Shown here: positions 9,920-18,968 of the stretch, piece by piece
How positions within the stretch are numbered: position 1 is the stretch's first letter
How the letters are laid out: every line of letters starts with the position of its first letter
Origin: Dechloromonas sp. UBA6271
GTDB taxonomy: Bacteria > Pseudomonadota > Gammaproteobacteria > Burkholderiales > Rhodocyclaceae
Length of the DNA: 64,000 nucleotides
Reading direction: 5' to 3'
Assembly: GCA_002440665.1 (NCBI GenBank)
Contig: DJUX01000045.1
Location: forward strand, 25,762-89,761
Position numbers and translations under genes: made by a program
Notes under the pieces: generated by a model
Databases searched by the model: none
What the model saw: only the letters and a program-made list of their open reading frames with translations
What the model was told of the DNA's origin: nothing

Positions 9920-10603
9920 ATGGCAAGACTGATCCTTTCGATGGACGGGCTGGTACTCAAGGAAATTCCGCTCAACAAGGAGCGGATCACCATCGGACGC
10001 AAGCCGCATAACGATATCCAGATCGACAGTCTGGCCATCTCGGGCGACCACGCCGCAGTCGTCACCTTCCTCAACGATTCCTTTCTCGAGGACTTGAACA
10101 GCACCAACGGCACGCTGGTCAACGGGCAGCCAATCAAGAAGCATGTCCTGAAAAACAACGATGTCGTTGAACTGGGTAAATACAAACTCAAGTACATGAC
10201 CGAAGCGGCCGTTGCCGGTGTCGATAACGACGCCGCATCGATTGCCGCCGGCATTCCGATTTCGCCGGAACCGGCGCGGACATTTTCCGATACGCAGATC
10301 ATGATTCCGCGGCCACCGGCACCGCCCCCGGCCCTGGCGCCGGCGGTAACGATCCGCCTGCTGACCGGCCCCAACGCCGGCAAGGTGCTGGACCTGACCA
10401 AAACCCTCACCACGCTCGGCAAGCCCGGCGTGCAGGTGGCCGTCATCGCACGCCGCCCTGAAGGCGTTTTTGTCACCCATGTTGAAGGCGACAAGTTTCC
10501 CAACGTCAATGGCAAGGAACTCGACGGTGAGGCCTACACGCTGAACAACAAGGATGTCGTCGAGATTGCCGGGATCCGGATGGAATTATCCATCCGGCCG
10601 TGA
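9920..10603 (+). CDS. FHA-domain protein
   Basis: The product has 227 residues. The N-terminal FHA domain (about residues 22-75) carries ITIGRKPHNDIQID, the SGDHAAV segment and LNSTNGTLVNGQ, the residues that bind phosphothreonine peptides. A proline/alanine-rich linker (RPPAPPPALAPA) leads to a second, degenerate FHA-like fold at the C-terminus (PNVNGKELDGEAYTLNNKDVVEIAG). It follows the PP2C gene by 15 bases and is presumably its signalling partner. AGGAAAGG precedes the ATG. Confidence 0.9.
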   Translation: MARLILSMDGLVLKEIPLNKERITIGRKPHNDIQIDSLAISGDHAAVVTFLNDSFLEDLNSTNGTLVNGQPIKKHVLKNNDVVELGKYKLKYMTEAAVAGVDNDAASIAAGIPISPEPARTFSDTQIMIPRPPAPPPALAPAVTIRLLTGPNAGKVLDLTKTLTTLGKPGVQVAVIARRPEGVFVTHVEGDKFPNVNGKELDGEAYTLNNKDVVEIAGIRMELSIRP

Positions 10604-10782
10604 TTGCATGCCTGGGGGTTTTTAGCGTGCAGAATTGGGCTGGAACCAAGGTGCGGTTGTACAATCTCGACAAAATTGTTACCTGAATGCAGGTCGTATG
10701 CCGTTTGTCTGGAACGAATCCTGCGCCTGCATAACGATTTATCGCACTAAATCCGGGGCCAGGTCACTACTTTCGAGACCAA

Positions 10783-11556
10783 ATGACGATAAAACTGAGA
10801 ATTCTCGGCTGTAGCGGCGGCATCGGTGGCGAGCACCTGCGTACAACCTCACTACTGGTCGACGAAGATGTACTGATCGACGCCGGCACCGGGCTAGGGG
10901 ATCTGAGTATTGCCGAACTGGCGCGTATCGATCATGTTTTCCTGACTCATACCCACCTCGATCACATCGCCTGCCTGCCGCTGATGATCGACTCGGTTGC
11001 CGACCGCCGCAGCAAGCCGCTGACGGTTTACGGCACCCAGGCAGTGCTCAATATTCTCAAGGCACACGTCCTCAACTGGCTGGTCTGGCCGGATTTCGCC
11101 GAAGTTCCGTCGGCCGACAATCCGTTCATGCGCTACCAGCCGATCGAATTGCTGCAGCCCGTTACTCTTGGCAGTCGCACGTTCACTGCGTTGCCGGTCG
11201 ATCACACCATACCGGCGGTTGCCTATCGCCTCGATTCCGGTGTCGGCAGCCTGGTCTTCTCCGGGGACACCGGGCCATGCGACGCTTTTTGGCAGGCGGT
11301 CAACCGGGTCGACAACCTGCGCCATGTCATCATCGAGTGCGCCTTCCCCGACCGTGAGGAACGCTTGGCCATCCTTTCCAAACACCTCTGCCCCAGCATG
11401 CTGGCCGTGGAGTTGCGCAAGCTGGAGCGGCCCTGCGAAATACACATCACGCATCTCAAGCCTGGGCAGATGGAGCTGACCATGGCGGAAATCGAGCGCT
11501 GTCTAGGCGAATTCAAGCCACAGATGCTGCGCAACAACCAGGTGTTCGAGTTTTGA
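10783..11556 (+). CDS. Metallo-beta-lactamase-fold hydrolase, cyclic-nucleotide phosphodiesterase-like
   Basis: The 257-residue product has the zinc-binding THTHLDHIACLPL motif at about residues 46-58, a downstream VDHTIPAVAY segment, FSGDTGPCD and a late HITHLKPGQ histidine pair. This arrangement resembles class II-type 3',5'-cyclic-nucleotide phosphodiesterases of the MBL fold, although other MBL hydrolases look similar. It is 179 bases downstream of the FHA gene, so it probably has its own promoter. The HD-GYP gene starts 30 bases after it, which suggests linked nucleotide second-messenger functions. Confidence 0.8.
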   Translation: MTIKLRILGCSGGIGGEHLRTTSLLVDEDVLIDAGTGLGDLSIAELARIDHVFLTHTHLDHIACLPLMIDSVADRRSKPLTVYGTQAVLNILKAHVLNWLVWPDFAEVPSADNPFMRYQPIELLQPVTLGSRTFTALPVDHTIPAVAYRLDSGVGSLVFSGDTGPCDAFWQAVNRVDNLRHVIIECAFPDREERLAILSKHLCPSMLAVELRKLERPCEIHITHLKPGQMELTMAEIERCLGEFKPQMLRNNQVFEF

Positions 11557-11586
11557 AAGAGCGTTATGCCATGAGCGGGGAACGTC

Positions 11587-13173
11587 GTGGGAACGCTTGA
11601 CGATCTCTTCCGCCGTTTCGAACATCTCAACGACATCGGGGCGTCGCTGTCCAATGAGCGCGACCTCGGCCGTCTGCTGGAAAAGATTGTCGTTGCCGCC
11701 AAATCGATTACGCGGGCCGATGGCGGCACCCTTTACTTGCTGTCGGAAGACAAGCGCCACCTGCATTTCGAAATCGTCCGCACCGATTCGCTGAACATCG
11801 CCTTTGGCGGGACCAGCGGCAACCCGGTATCCGGCAAGTTTCCCGACCTGCCGCTCTACCGCGAGGACGGCTCACCGAACGACACCATGATCGCCGCCCA
11901 CGCCGCGATTTCCGGGGAAACGGTCAATATCGCCGACGCCTATGTCGCCAAGGGCTTCGATTTCTCCGGCACCCGCAAATTCGACGAACGCACCGGCTAC
12001 CGCTCACAATCCTTCCTCGCCGTGCCAATGCGCGACCACGAGGGGGAAATCATCGGCGTACTGCAACTGATCAACGCCAGCATGCCGGCACACGACGTCG
12101 TCGTTCCCTTTTCGGAGGCCGACCAGCGCCTCGCCGAATCGCTCGCTTCGCAGGCCGCCATCGCCCTGACCAACCGGCAACTGGTGCGCCAACTCGAAGT
12201 CCTGTTTGAGTCGTTCATCCAGTTGATCAACTCAGCAATCGACGACAAATCGCCCTATACCGGCGAACATTGCCAGCGCGTGCCCGAACTGACCATGATG
12301 CTCGCCGAGGCGGCTCACCAAACCACCGAAGGGCCGCTCGCCGATTTTCATCTCACCGACCGCGACCGTTACGAACTGCGCATCGCCGCGCTGCTGCACG
12401 ATTGCGGGAAAGTCACGACGCCGGTGCATGTGGTCGACAAAGCCACCAAGCTGCAAACCATCTTCGATCGTATCGAATTGATCGATACCCGCTTCGAGGT
12501 CGTCCGCCGCGATGCCGAGATTCGCATGCTGCGACAGATCACCGACGGCGTGCCGAAGGAATTGGCGGAAGCCGAGTTCCGTGAAATCGAGGCAAAAATC
12601 GCCGTCGACCGTAACTGCCTGCATAAGTCCAATATCGGTAGCGAACGCATGAGCGACGCCGATGTCGAGCACGTTCAAGCCATCTCGGCCCGCTATCGCT
12701 GGCGCAATCCGGATGGCGTGGAGTGCGACTTTCTTTCCCCTGACGAACTCGCCAACCTCACCATCCGTGCCGGCACGCTGACACAAAGCGAACGTGAGGT
12801 CATCAATCACCATATTGACGCCACGATCAAGATGCTGGAGCAATTACCGTGGCCCAAGCACCTGAAGAACGTCCCGGAATATGCCGGTGGTCACCATGAG
12901 CGGATGGACGGAAAGGGCTACCCGCGCGGTCTCAAGCGGGAGCAAATGAGCTGGCAGGCCCGCATGATGGCGATCGCCGACATCTTCGAGGCCCTGACCG
13001 CCAGCGACCGCCCCTACAAGCAAGCCATGACCTTGTCGCAAGCGCTCGACATCCTCGAAAAATTCCGCCACAACGGGCACATCGACCCGGATCTGCACGA
13101 CGTGTTTATCAACAGCGAAATCTACCGAAAATTTGCTGCGGTGTTTCTCGATGCGAACCAAGTGGATTGCTAA
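11587..13173 (+). CDS. GAF / HD-GYP domain protein, probable cyclic-di-GMP phosphodiesterase
   Basis: This 528-residue protein starts at a GTG preceded by GCGGGGA. Residues about 1-190 are a GAF sensor domain (TRADGGTLYLLSED, FLAVPMRDHEGEIIGVLQLIN). The C-terminal half is an HD-GYP domain: YTGEHCQRV, LLHDCGKV and HHERMDGKGYPRG are present, so the metal-binding and GYP residues are intact. About 100 residues between the two HD-GYP parts (residues 285-390) are charged and helical, longer than usual. The role would be hydrolysis of c-di-GMP in response to a GAF ligand. It lies 230 bases upstream of pilA. Confidence 0.9.
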   Translation: MGTLDDLFRRFEHLNDIGASLSNERDLGRLLEKIVVAAKSITRADGGTLYLLSEDKRHLHFEIVRTDSLNIAFGGTSGNPVSGKFPDLPLYREDGSPNDTMIAAHAAISGETVNIADAYVAKGFDFSGTRKFDERTGYRSQSFLAVPMRDHEGEIIGVLQLINASMPAHDVVVPFSEADQRLAESLASQAAIALTNRQLVRQLEVLFESFIQLINSAIDDKSPYTGEHCQRVPELTMMLAEAAHQTTEGPLADFHLTDRDRYELRIAALLHDCGKVTTPVHVVDKATKLQTIFDRIELIDTRFEVVRRDAEIRMLRQITDGVPKELAEAEFREIEAKIAVDRNCLHKSNIGSERMSDADVEHVQAISARYRWRNPDGVECDFLSPDELANLTIRAGTLTQSEREVINHHIDATIKMLEQLPWPKHLKNVPEYAGGHHERMDGKGYPRGLKREQMSWQARMMAIADIFEALTASDRPYKQAMTLSQALDILEKFRHNGHIDPDLHDVFINSEIYRKFAAVFLDANQVDC

Positions 13174-13343
13174 TTCCCTGAGCATTTGTCCAGCGGCCGA
13201 TCTTCCCGATCATTGTGAGCTGCCGAATAACGTCATATTTTGGTGACAATTTTTGACACATTCGATTGTTGGCAAATCAAATCATCACTAGCAACGCATC
13301 AAGAACACAAGTCGCCCGTCGAATAAAGCATACGTCATGCTGC

Positions 13344-13362
13344 TGGCACGAAATGTGTTAGT
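13344..13362 (+). promoter_or_regulatory. Possible sigma-54 promoter of pilA
   Basis: TGGCACG at 13344-13350 matches the -24 element exactly, 58 bases before the pilA start. The -12 element (expected TTGC about five bases later) is poor: the sequence reads ATGTGTT. Type IV pilin genes are commonly RpoN/PilR-controlled, which is the reason for listing it. Confidence 0.35.
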
Positions 13363-13407
13363 ATTTTGACAGCGGTTTTCCGCTCTTTTTGCAAAAAGGA
13401 GATTCAA

Positions 13408-13818
13408 ATGAAACGTGTTCAACAAGGTTTTACCCTGATTGAACTGATGATCGTCGTGGCGATTATCGGTATTCTGGCAGCTATCGCATTGCCGGCTTAT
13501 CAGGACTATGTTCGTAAGGCGAAGGTTTCGGAAATCGTTCTCGCCGCTAGTGGTGCACGCACTTGCGTATCCGAAATTTTTGCTGGTACTGGTTCCACGG
13601 CTGGTTTGACGGCTTGTACCATTGGTTCTTCGAAATTTGTCACTGGTGGGAACGTTGCAACTACTGGCGTGATTACCGCTGGCGGTAGCATCGACAATTC
13701 GGTTACCGCAGTCACGGTTAACCTCACACCCCAGTTCAATACGGCGCTGAACAGCATCGGTACTTGGACTTGTGGTGGTACCCCATCCAGCCTGATGCCG
13801 GGTTCCTGCCGCGGCTAA
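13408..13818 (+). CDS. pilA: Type IV major pilin (PilA)
   Basis: The 136-residue prepilin has the short basic leader MKRVQQG followed by FTLIELMIVVAIIGILAAIA. This is the classic PilD cleavage site with Phe+1 and Glu+5, then a hydrophobic helix and YQDYVRKAKVSEI. Cysteines near residues 50, 66 and in the C-terminal WTCGGTPSS/GSCRG provide the disulfide-bonded D-region; the mature pilin is short. The ATG at 13408 follows AAGGAG. It is followed by a terminator and then by a TPR/glycosyltransferase-like gene, a position where pilin-modifying genes occur in other bacteria. Confidence 0.95.
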   Translation: MKRVQQGFTLIELMIVVAIIGILAAIALPAYQDYVRKAKVSEIVLAASGARTCVSEIFAGTGSTAGLTACTIGSSKFVTGGNVATTGVITAGGSIDNSVTAVTVNLTPQFNTALNSIGTWTCGGTPSSLMPGSCRG

Positions 13819-13837
13819 GGTTGCAATGCATAAAAAA

Positions 13838-13859
13838 AGCCGCCTGAGGGCGGCTTTTT
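13838..13859 (+). terminator. Intrinsic terminator after pilA
   Basis: A 7-bp stem (AGCCGCC at 13838-13844 with GGCGGCT at 13849-13855), a 4-base loop and a T run follow the pilA stop codon by 20 bases. The A run on the other side allows function in both directions. Confidence 0.88.
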
Positions 13860-13911
13860 GTTGTCCAATACTGTTTTGGCTGGCTAGGCTAGGTGTACTG
13901 GTAGTGATGAA

Positions 13912-15519
13912 ATGATCCTCAGTGGGTTGAAGAAATATTTCGTACGAAGAGCGGTGTCGGCTAACCTGGTAAGACCGTCGGTCGCACTTCCAAACGAAGT
14001 GCTTGAGTTGGTTGCCGGCGGGCAGGGAAATCGGCTTGCAGCTTATATTGAGAATGTCTGCGCTCAGGAAAACAGCGAAGATATTCTGGAAGAAATGCGG
14101 TCTCGAATCCAGGAAGCCAATTGGGATGCTGGGGAGCAAACTAAGGTAGCCGCCTATAGCGCCTATTTCTCCGGGCGCTACCAGCAAGCTTACGACCTCG
14201 CGCTCCCGCAACTTCAGGATGACGTTTTTGATCCGGATTTTTTCGGTGTCGCGAGCATGTCACTCTATAACGCCAACCAATTCGACGAGGCTTACCGACT
14301 GTTGAGGGCTATCAAGCCGCACGAACATCTGCTGCTCGCCAACCCGGACTATCAACTGGCGGCAGTATTGATCTCCTGGTCGGCGGGTGATCGCTATCTT
14401 GCCAACAAATACATGGATTTGGGTATGCGGACCGTTGCGAGCAAGGGGGTTATGACCTTCAACGCATTCGCTGTGTATTGGGAGTTGGGCGATTGGGAAG
14501 GATATGCACTCTCGGAGAGCTATCTCGATGACGAACTTCGCGCCCGGCCCAACTTTCAGTATTCGCTTGCGTTCGTAGAACTGATGAAGGACAACTACGA
14601 GGACGGCTTGCGTATGGCGGAATCCCGCTATGAGATGCCGGAAGCACAGCGCTATATGAAAAAGGGCTTGCTGAAAATGCCTCGCTGGCATGGCGAAGAC
14701 ATTTCCAACAAGGTGCTGCTTATTCACGGTGAGCAAGGCTTGGGGGATATGATTCAGACAGCGAGATTTTTTGGCGTCGCACAGGCGGCCGCCAAATCTG
14801 TCATCGTGGACTGCCCGAATGAGTCTATTGCCTTGCTGGAGCATAACTTCCCAGGAATTACGTTCGTTCCGCTTAACCTAACTAAAGAATTGGATCAACA
14901 TTTCGATATTTGGACAGGCACTTTGAGTCTCCCATATGTTTTCAAGATGGGGAGCAAGGCGCTACCTGGTCGCCAGGGATATCTCAAAGTGCCATCCGAT
15001 CATCTGAGTTACTGGTCCAAACGAGTTGCCGAATTGGCGCGGCGCGGCGCGGCGCGCATTGGTATTGCGTGGTCGGGATATCCGGGGCACCGTGGTGACA
15101 GAAGGCGTTCGATTCCGTGGCCGATGGCGCGCACTATGATCGAGCAGTTTCCCGATGTCGATTTCTTTGCCGTCCAGATCAAGGTGCCCGACGATGCGCC
15201 GGCCAACCTGCACAATTGCAGCGAAGAGATGGCGACCCTTTCCGATACGGCGGCATTGATCGAACAAATGGATTTGATCATTTCCGTCGATACCTCGGTC
15301 GTACACATTGCCGGGGCGATTGGCAAAGAGACCTGGATGATGTTGCCGTACCGCTATGAGTGGCGCTGGGGTATGGAGGGCGAGGATAACAATTGGTACG
15401 ATTCAGTGAAAGTGATCCGCCAGCCTTCGCCGGGCGCCTGGGCGCCCGTGCTGTCGCGGGTTTTCGGCCGGCGCCTGCGGGGTTTCATTGAATTGCGGAT
15501 AGGAAAAACCTATGCTTGA
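13912..15519 (+). CDS. TPR protein with GT9-like glycosyltransferase domain
   Basis: 535 residues. The N-terminal half (about 50-260) is helical and TPR-like. The C-terminal half resembles the ADP-heptose/GT9 glycosyltransferase fold: IHGEQGLGDMIQTARF near residue 275, RIGIAWSGYPGHRGDRR, and the sugar-nucleotide site LIISVDTSVVHIAGAIGKETW. A second protein of the same design is encoded at 17459-18949. Position just after pilA suggests a role in pilin or surface glycosylation; this is inference. No strong ribosome site precedes the ATG. A 110-residue gene overlaps its 3' end by 8 bases. Confidence 0.75.
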   Translation: MILSGLKKYFVRRAVSANLVRPSVALPNEVLELVAGGQGNRLAAYIENVCAQENSEDILEEMRSRIQEANWDAGEQTKVAAYSAYFSGRYQQAYDLALPQLQDDVFDPDFFGVASMSLYNANQFDEAYRLLRAIKPHEHLLLANPDYQLAAVLISWSAGDRYLANKYMDLGMRTVASKGVMTFNAFAVYWELGDWEGYALSESYLDDELRARPNFQYSLAFVELMKDNYEDGLRMAESRYEMPEAQRYMKKGLLKMPRWHGEDISNKVLLIHGEQGLGDMIQTARFFGVAQAAAKSVIVDCPNESIALLEHNFPGITFVPLNLTKELDQHFDIWTGTLSLPYVFKMGSKALPGRQGYLKVPSDHLSYWSKRVAELARRGAARIGIAWSGYPGHRGDRRRSIPWPMARTMIEQFPDVDFFAVQIKVPDDAPANLHNCSEEMATLSDTAALIEQMDLIISVDTSVVHIAGAIGKETWMMLPYRYEWRWGMEGEDNNWYDSVKVIRQPSPGAWAPVLSRVFGRRLRGFIELRIGKTYA

Positions 15520-15844
15520 AAAGCTCTTTCCCCAAGCCGACCTCGACTTCGCACGTGAAATTGCAAACAAGATCGCCCGTCAATACCCTGTATCTGTCGA
15601 AGGTAAACTGAAAACGGTGGGCGGAAAGAAGCGCCTCAGCGGCGTCGTCGAGGCGGTGTTCGACGATCTCGAGCGCTACCAAGCGCAGTTTCGAATGGGT
15701 TGGATGCGCAAGGCACGGTTTGGCAACGAACTGAAATGGCGGCTGAAGGAAGTGGGGTATTCCGAAGAGTTTGTCGACGCCTTGACCGAGGGCATCGTTA
15801 CCCATCTTGCCATGTCGGGTCGCCAGCAGGCGAAGTCGAAATGA
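15512..15844 (+). CDS. Conserved-looking small protein of unknown function
   Basis: I do not recognise this 110-residue protein. It is charged and helical, with no membrane segment or signal peptide (AREIANKIARQYP, LEELERYQAQ-like helices, KARFGNELKWRLKEVGY). It overlaps the TPR/GT9-like gene upstream by 8 bases and the GT2 gene downstream by 4 (ATGA). The tight coupling indicates that it is a real part of the operon, perhaps an accessory to glycan assembly. Confidence 0.7.
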   Translation: MLEKLFPQADLDFAREIANKIARQYPVSVEGKLKTVGGKKRLSGVVEAVFDDLERYQAQFRMGWMRKARFGNELKWRLKEVGYSEEFVDALTEGIVTHLAMSGRQQAKSK

Positions 15845-16659
15845 TCGACAGCCTCGTTTCGGTCGTCATTCCTTGCTATAGGCAGGGCGGTACGCTTGAG
15901 CGTGCGGTTCGTAGCGTGTTGCGGCAGGCATACTTGCACGAGATCATCATCATTGATGACTGCTCGGCTGATGGCACCAGAGCAGTTGCCGAAGCGCTAT
16001 GCGATCTCGATCCGCGCATCGCGGTATTTTCGACACCGGCTAATCGTGGTCCGGCTGGCGCAAGGAATTTTGGCGCAATGTTTGCGACTGGGCATTACTT
16101 GGCCTTCCTGGATGCGGACGACGAGTATCTCGACGACTTTCTGAGAATGACTGTCGAGCCGCTTGAAGGGTTGGAGGAAATGCGGGCGATCAAGGTGGGA
16201 ATCGAGTTTGTCGATGCAATGGGGGTTCCGCTATTCAATCCCGGCGACCCGCGTCTGGTCGCGCTCAACTTCAGTTCGTCGAGCAATATCTTGATCGTTA
16301 CCGAAGCGTTTCGTAAGATCGGCGGGTTTCCCGAGTATTCTGAATTTCGGGCCGAACATGGCGGGGAAGACGTCGCTTTCAATAAGGCGGCCGCCCGATT
16401 TCTGGAACCTCTCGGCCGTATCGACACGGCCGGTTACCGGTGCTGGAACCGTACCGGGTCACATCTCGACCGGTTCATCCGGAATACCGTGGTGGAGGGG
16501 GAGGACTTCAGCTTCATTTCTCTGAGCGAGGCACAGCACCCGGGCGGCACGCTCGATCAGGCGATTAACCGTTTTCTCGCCGAGGTTGAGCCTCGCTTCG
16601 AAGACGAGGTCCGGAGCCGAAAGGTCGCTTCATCGGTTGCTATGGGTGATGGCGGATAA
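15841..16659 (+). CDS. Family 2 glycosyltransferase
   Basis: The 272-residue product begins with VSVVIPCYRQGGTLERAVRSVLRQ and has IIIIDDCSADGT and AFLDADDEYL, the GT-A fold nucleotide-sugar and DXD-type metal motifs. There are no membrane helices, so it should act in the cytoplasm. The ATG at 15841 overlaps the stop of the preceding gene, which is why it was preferred over longer in-frame starts. Its 3' end overlaps the convergent methyltransferase gene by 30 bases. Acceptor and donor are unknown. Confidence 0.85.
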   Translation: MIDSLVSVVIPCYRQGGTLERAVRSVLRQAYLHEIIIIDDCSADGTRAVAEALCDLDPRIAVFSTPANRGPAGARNFGAMFATGHYLAFLDADDEYLDDFLRMTVEPLEGLEEMRAIKVGIEFVDAMGVPLFNPGDPRLVALNFSSSSNILIVTEAFRKIGGFPEYSEFRAEHGGEDVAFNKAAARFLEPLGRIDTAGYRCWNRTGSHLDRFIRNTVVEGEDFSFISLSEAQHPGGTLDQAINRFLAEVEPRFEDEVRSRKVASSVAMGDGG

Positions 16660-17439
16660 TTTGGTTCGTGCCTGAGGTGTTTTTGGTGTGCTGTAGAGAT
16701 GGCTATAGTCGGACAGACTTGTGCAGAAAAGTCCATGCTGTCTACCTAGAACCTTAAGCGCATCGCGGGTATAAAGGCTGATGTGTCCGTTCCTGGGGGA
16801 TGCATACCACCACTTGAGGCCATTGGTTGCCAAATTTTCCCCATCCGACACGCAAGTGGAAAAGAAAATTAGGCCGTCGGGAGCGAGTAGTGAAACCAGT
16901 TCAGCCATCGTTTGGTGCGGGTCTTGCGAGTGCTCGAATACCTCGATGGCCGTTATAAGGTCGAATAGTCCCACTGGTGCTTCGGTAAGACGGCCGCCCG
17001 CTCCAAAAGGGTCATACGCCTGACTATTCCAGCCGATCTCGCAAAGTCTGCGCGACATGCGACCATCGCCCCCGCCAAAATCTAGGTGACGAAGGCATGA
17101 GTCCGCCCACGGAAAAATTTTTGGCAGCATGGCTGCGTAGTCATCCGGGCGTTTTTCAACGTAATCGGGGTCTGCCCTAATGTAATCGTCATTATAGATT
17201 CTCGTTCGGAGGTCGTGCTCTGTCCATTGCATTATTTCCGGTGCGAAACAAAATCCGCAATTGGCACACAGGTGATAGTCAACGGCGTGCCCAGAACGTG
17301 GAAACACTGGCTGCGTGGCGTCTGCGCAGGACTTGTTGAGGTCCAGGCTTTCCAGAAACGGAGAGGCGCTTCCGCATACTGGGCAAGGCAGAGGCCGTTT
17401 TCGACGATGAAAGACATTGCGGAGCACGTTGATCAGCAT
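16630..17439 (-). CDS. Class I SAM-dependent methyltransferase with zinc-ribbon N-terminus
   Basis: 269 residues. CPVCG near residue 19 and CANCGFCFAP near residue 58 form a zinc-binding motif. The SAM site is HLDFGGGDGRMSRRLCEIG at about residues 118-136, followed by DLITAIEVFEHSQDP. This domain order is typical of methyltransferases in glycan gene clusters. It starts 19 bases downstream of the TPR/GT9-like gene on the same strand and is the last gene of the minus-strand train. Confidence 0.82.
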   Translation of the reverse strand: MLINVLRNVFHRRKRPLPCPVCGSASPFLESLDLNKSCADATQPVFPRSGHAVDYHLCANCGFCFAPEIMQWTEHDLRTRIYNDDYIRADPDYVEKRPDDYAAMLPKIFPWADSCLRHLDFGGGDGRMSRRLCEIGWNSQAYDPFGAGGRLTEAPVGLFDLITAIEVFEHSQDPHQTMAELVSLLAPDGLIFFSTCVSDGENLATNGLKWWYASPRNGHISLYTRDALKVLGRQHGLFCTSLSDYSHLYSTPKTPQARTKLSAITHSNR

Positions 17440-17458
17440 TTATTCTGTTTTCCTGCCT

Positions 17459-18949
17459 TCAAATGGAGTGAACCCGCAGTGCTGTCGCGATCCGCTCGAT
17501 TGTACTTGTCCAATTCTCTGGTTTGTCCTGGTTGAAAATCCTCATCGTCGGATACCAGACCGAATCCTCTCGATCTATTGCCCAGCGCCATTCTCCTTCA
17601 TGGCGATTCAGTAGCCAGATTGGCTTGGCCAGAGCGCCGACAAGGTGGGCGACCGAGGTGTCGACGGAGATCACCAAATCGAGGCATTGGATGAGCGCAC
17701 CGGTGTCCAGCATGTCATTGCAGTCCCCCATCAAGTCTAGTACCGGTAGGTTGGCCTCGGAAACTTGCGCTGCTGGTGCCCCCTTCTGCAGGCTGATGAA
17801 CGCCAGCCCGGGGACATTGAACAGTGGTGAATAGTCGGTCAGTGGCAGGCTGCGTAGAGCGTCTTTCTCGTTTTTTGGATTTCCAGCCCAGATCAGGCCG
17901 ACCTTAGTTCCCGTAAGGTTGGCCAGTTTGTCTAGCCATTGCGCTGAGGCTTGTTTCGGAATCGAGAGGTAGGGAACGGTGGAAGGAATTTCACGGTGGC
18001 CGGTGGAATGAAAGATGTGTGGCAGGCTCATGATCGAGCAGTGGAAATGGAAATTGAAATCCGGGCCGTTGGGGCAGGAACGAATGTCGAGTACCTCTCC
18101 CAAGTTCGAAGCGGTGAATAGTCGGCAAAGCGCTTCGGGAGCCAATAGCGTTATTCGGCAATTGCCAAAGTATTTGCGAATCCCGGGGATGTATCTTGCC
18201 ATCATGATGCAGTCGCCCAAACCGTGTTCGCACCATACCAAGAGGTGCTTGTCCGTAAGATCGGCTCCGCGCCAGACCTTGTCGATGCCGAGTTGCCGCC
18301 GAAGGTGCTGCGCGCTGTCGGGATTAGTGGGGTCGTCAATTTCGGAGAGCACTTCTGCGAAGTGGGGCCACCCCTTGTCGTAGTCGCCCATGCGTAGAGC
18401 GAGAAAAGCGCGATTTCCCCTCAGTTCGACATTGCTCGGGTTCAACTGAATCGCTAGGTCAAGATAATGTGAAGCGCGTCTCCAATCCTTAAGGTCAAGA
18501 TAGGCGTAAGCGAGCGATTGCGCGGCCATCGGAGAGCTATTGCTTGATAGCGCGAAGGCGCGTTCGAACGCTGCAGCAGCCTCTTCTCGTCGGCCTAGTT
18601 GATGGAGAATATGTCCAAGCTGTCCGAAGCCTTCCGGGATATTTGCGTTGATGGTCAGCAATTCCTCCATCAGGGGTAGGGCCTCTTCATACAATCCCTT
18701 TGCCATCAGGATCTGAGCGAGATGCCAATGCGCTTCCGGCCAGGGGTGGGTCTGGGAGTAGCTTGGAAGCGCTGCCAGAACGCGGCGAAAGCGCATTGCC
18801 GCGGTATCCAGGTCGCCGCGTTCCTTGGCAATAAGCCCCAACTGCATCTGGAGCGCCCAGTTTTCGCTTGCGCCTTGTTCAGCTTTGCCCTTTTCGAGCT
18901 TTTCCGTCAGGACGTTGAGCCGACGGATCAAATGGTCTCTGATCGACAT
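17459..18949 (-). CDS. TPR protein with GT9-like glycosyltransferase domain (second copy type)
   Basis: 496 residues. TPR-like helices fill residues 25-210 (ALPLMEELLTINANIPEGFG, AAAAFERAFAL, WRRASHYLDLAIQLNPSN). The C-terminal part has LVWCEHGLGDCIMMARY, KVGLIWAGNPKNEKD and DLVISVDTSVAHLVGALAKP, matching the GT9-like motifs of the protein at 13912-15519. The two share architecture and motifs with modest identity, so they are paralogues and not a recent duplication. The ATG follows AGAGAG-rich sequence. Donor and acceptor unknown. Confidence 0.75.
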   Translation of the reverse strand: MSIRDHLIRRLNVLTEKLEKGKAEQGASENWALQMQLGLIAKERGDLDTAAMRFRRVLAALPSYSQTHPWPEAHWHLAQILMAKGLYEEALPLMEELLTINANIPEGFGQLGHILHQLGRREEAAAAFERAFALSSNSSPMAAQSLAYAYLDLKDWRRASHYLDLAIQLNPSNVELRGNRAFLALRMGDYDKGWPHFAEVLSEIDDPTNPDSAQHLRRQLGIDKVWRGADLTDKHLLVWCEHGLGDCIMMARYIPGIRKYFGNCRITLLAPEALCRLFTASNLGEVLDIRSCPNGPDFNFHFHCSIMSLPHIFHSTGHREIPSTVPYLSIPKQASAQWLDKLANLTGTKVGLIWAGNPKNEKDALRSLPLTDYSPLFNVPGLAFISLQKGAPAAQVSEANLPVLDLMGDCNDMLDTGALIQCLDLVISVDTSVAHLVGALAKPIWLLNRHEGEWRWAIDREDSVWYPTMRIFNQDKPENWTSTIERIATALRVHSI

Positions 18950-18968
18950 TTCACGTTTCTCTCTTGCG

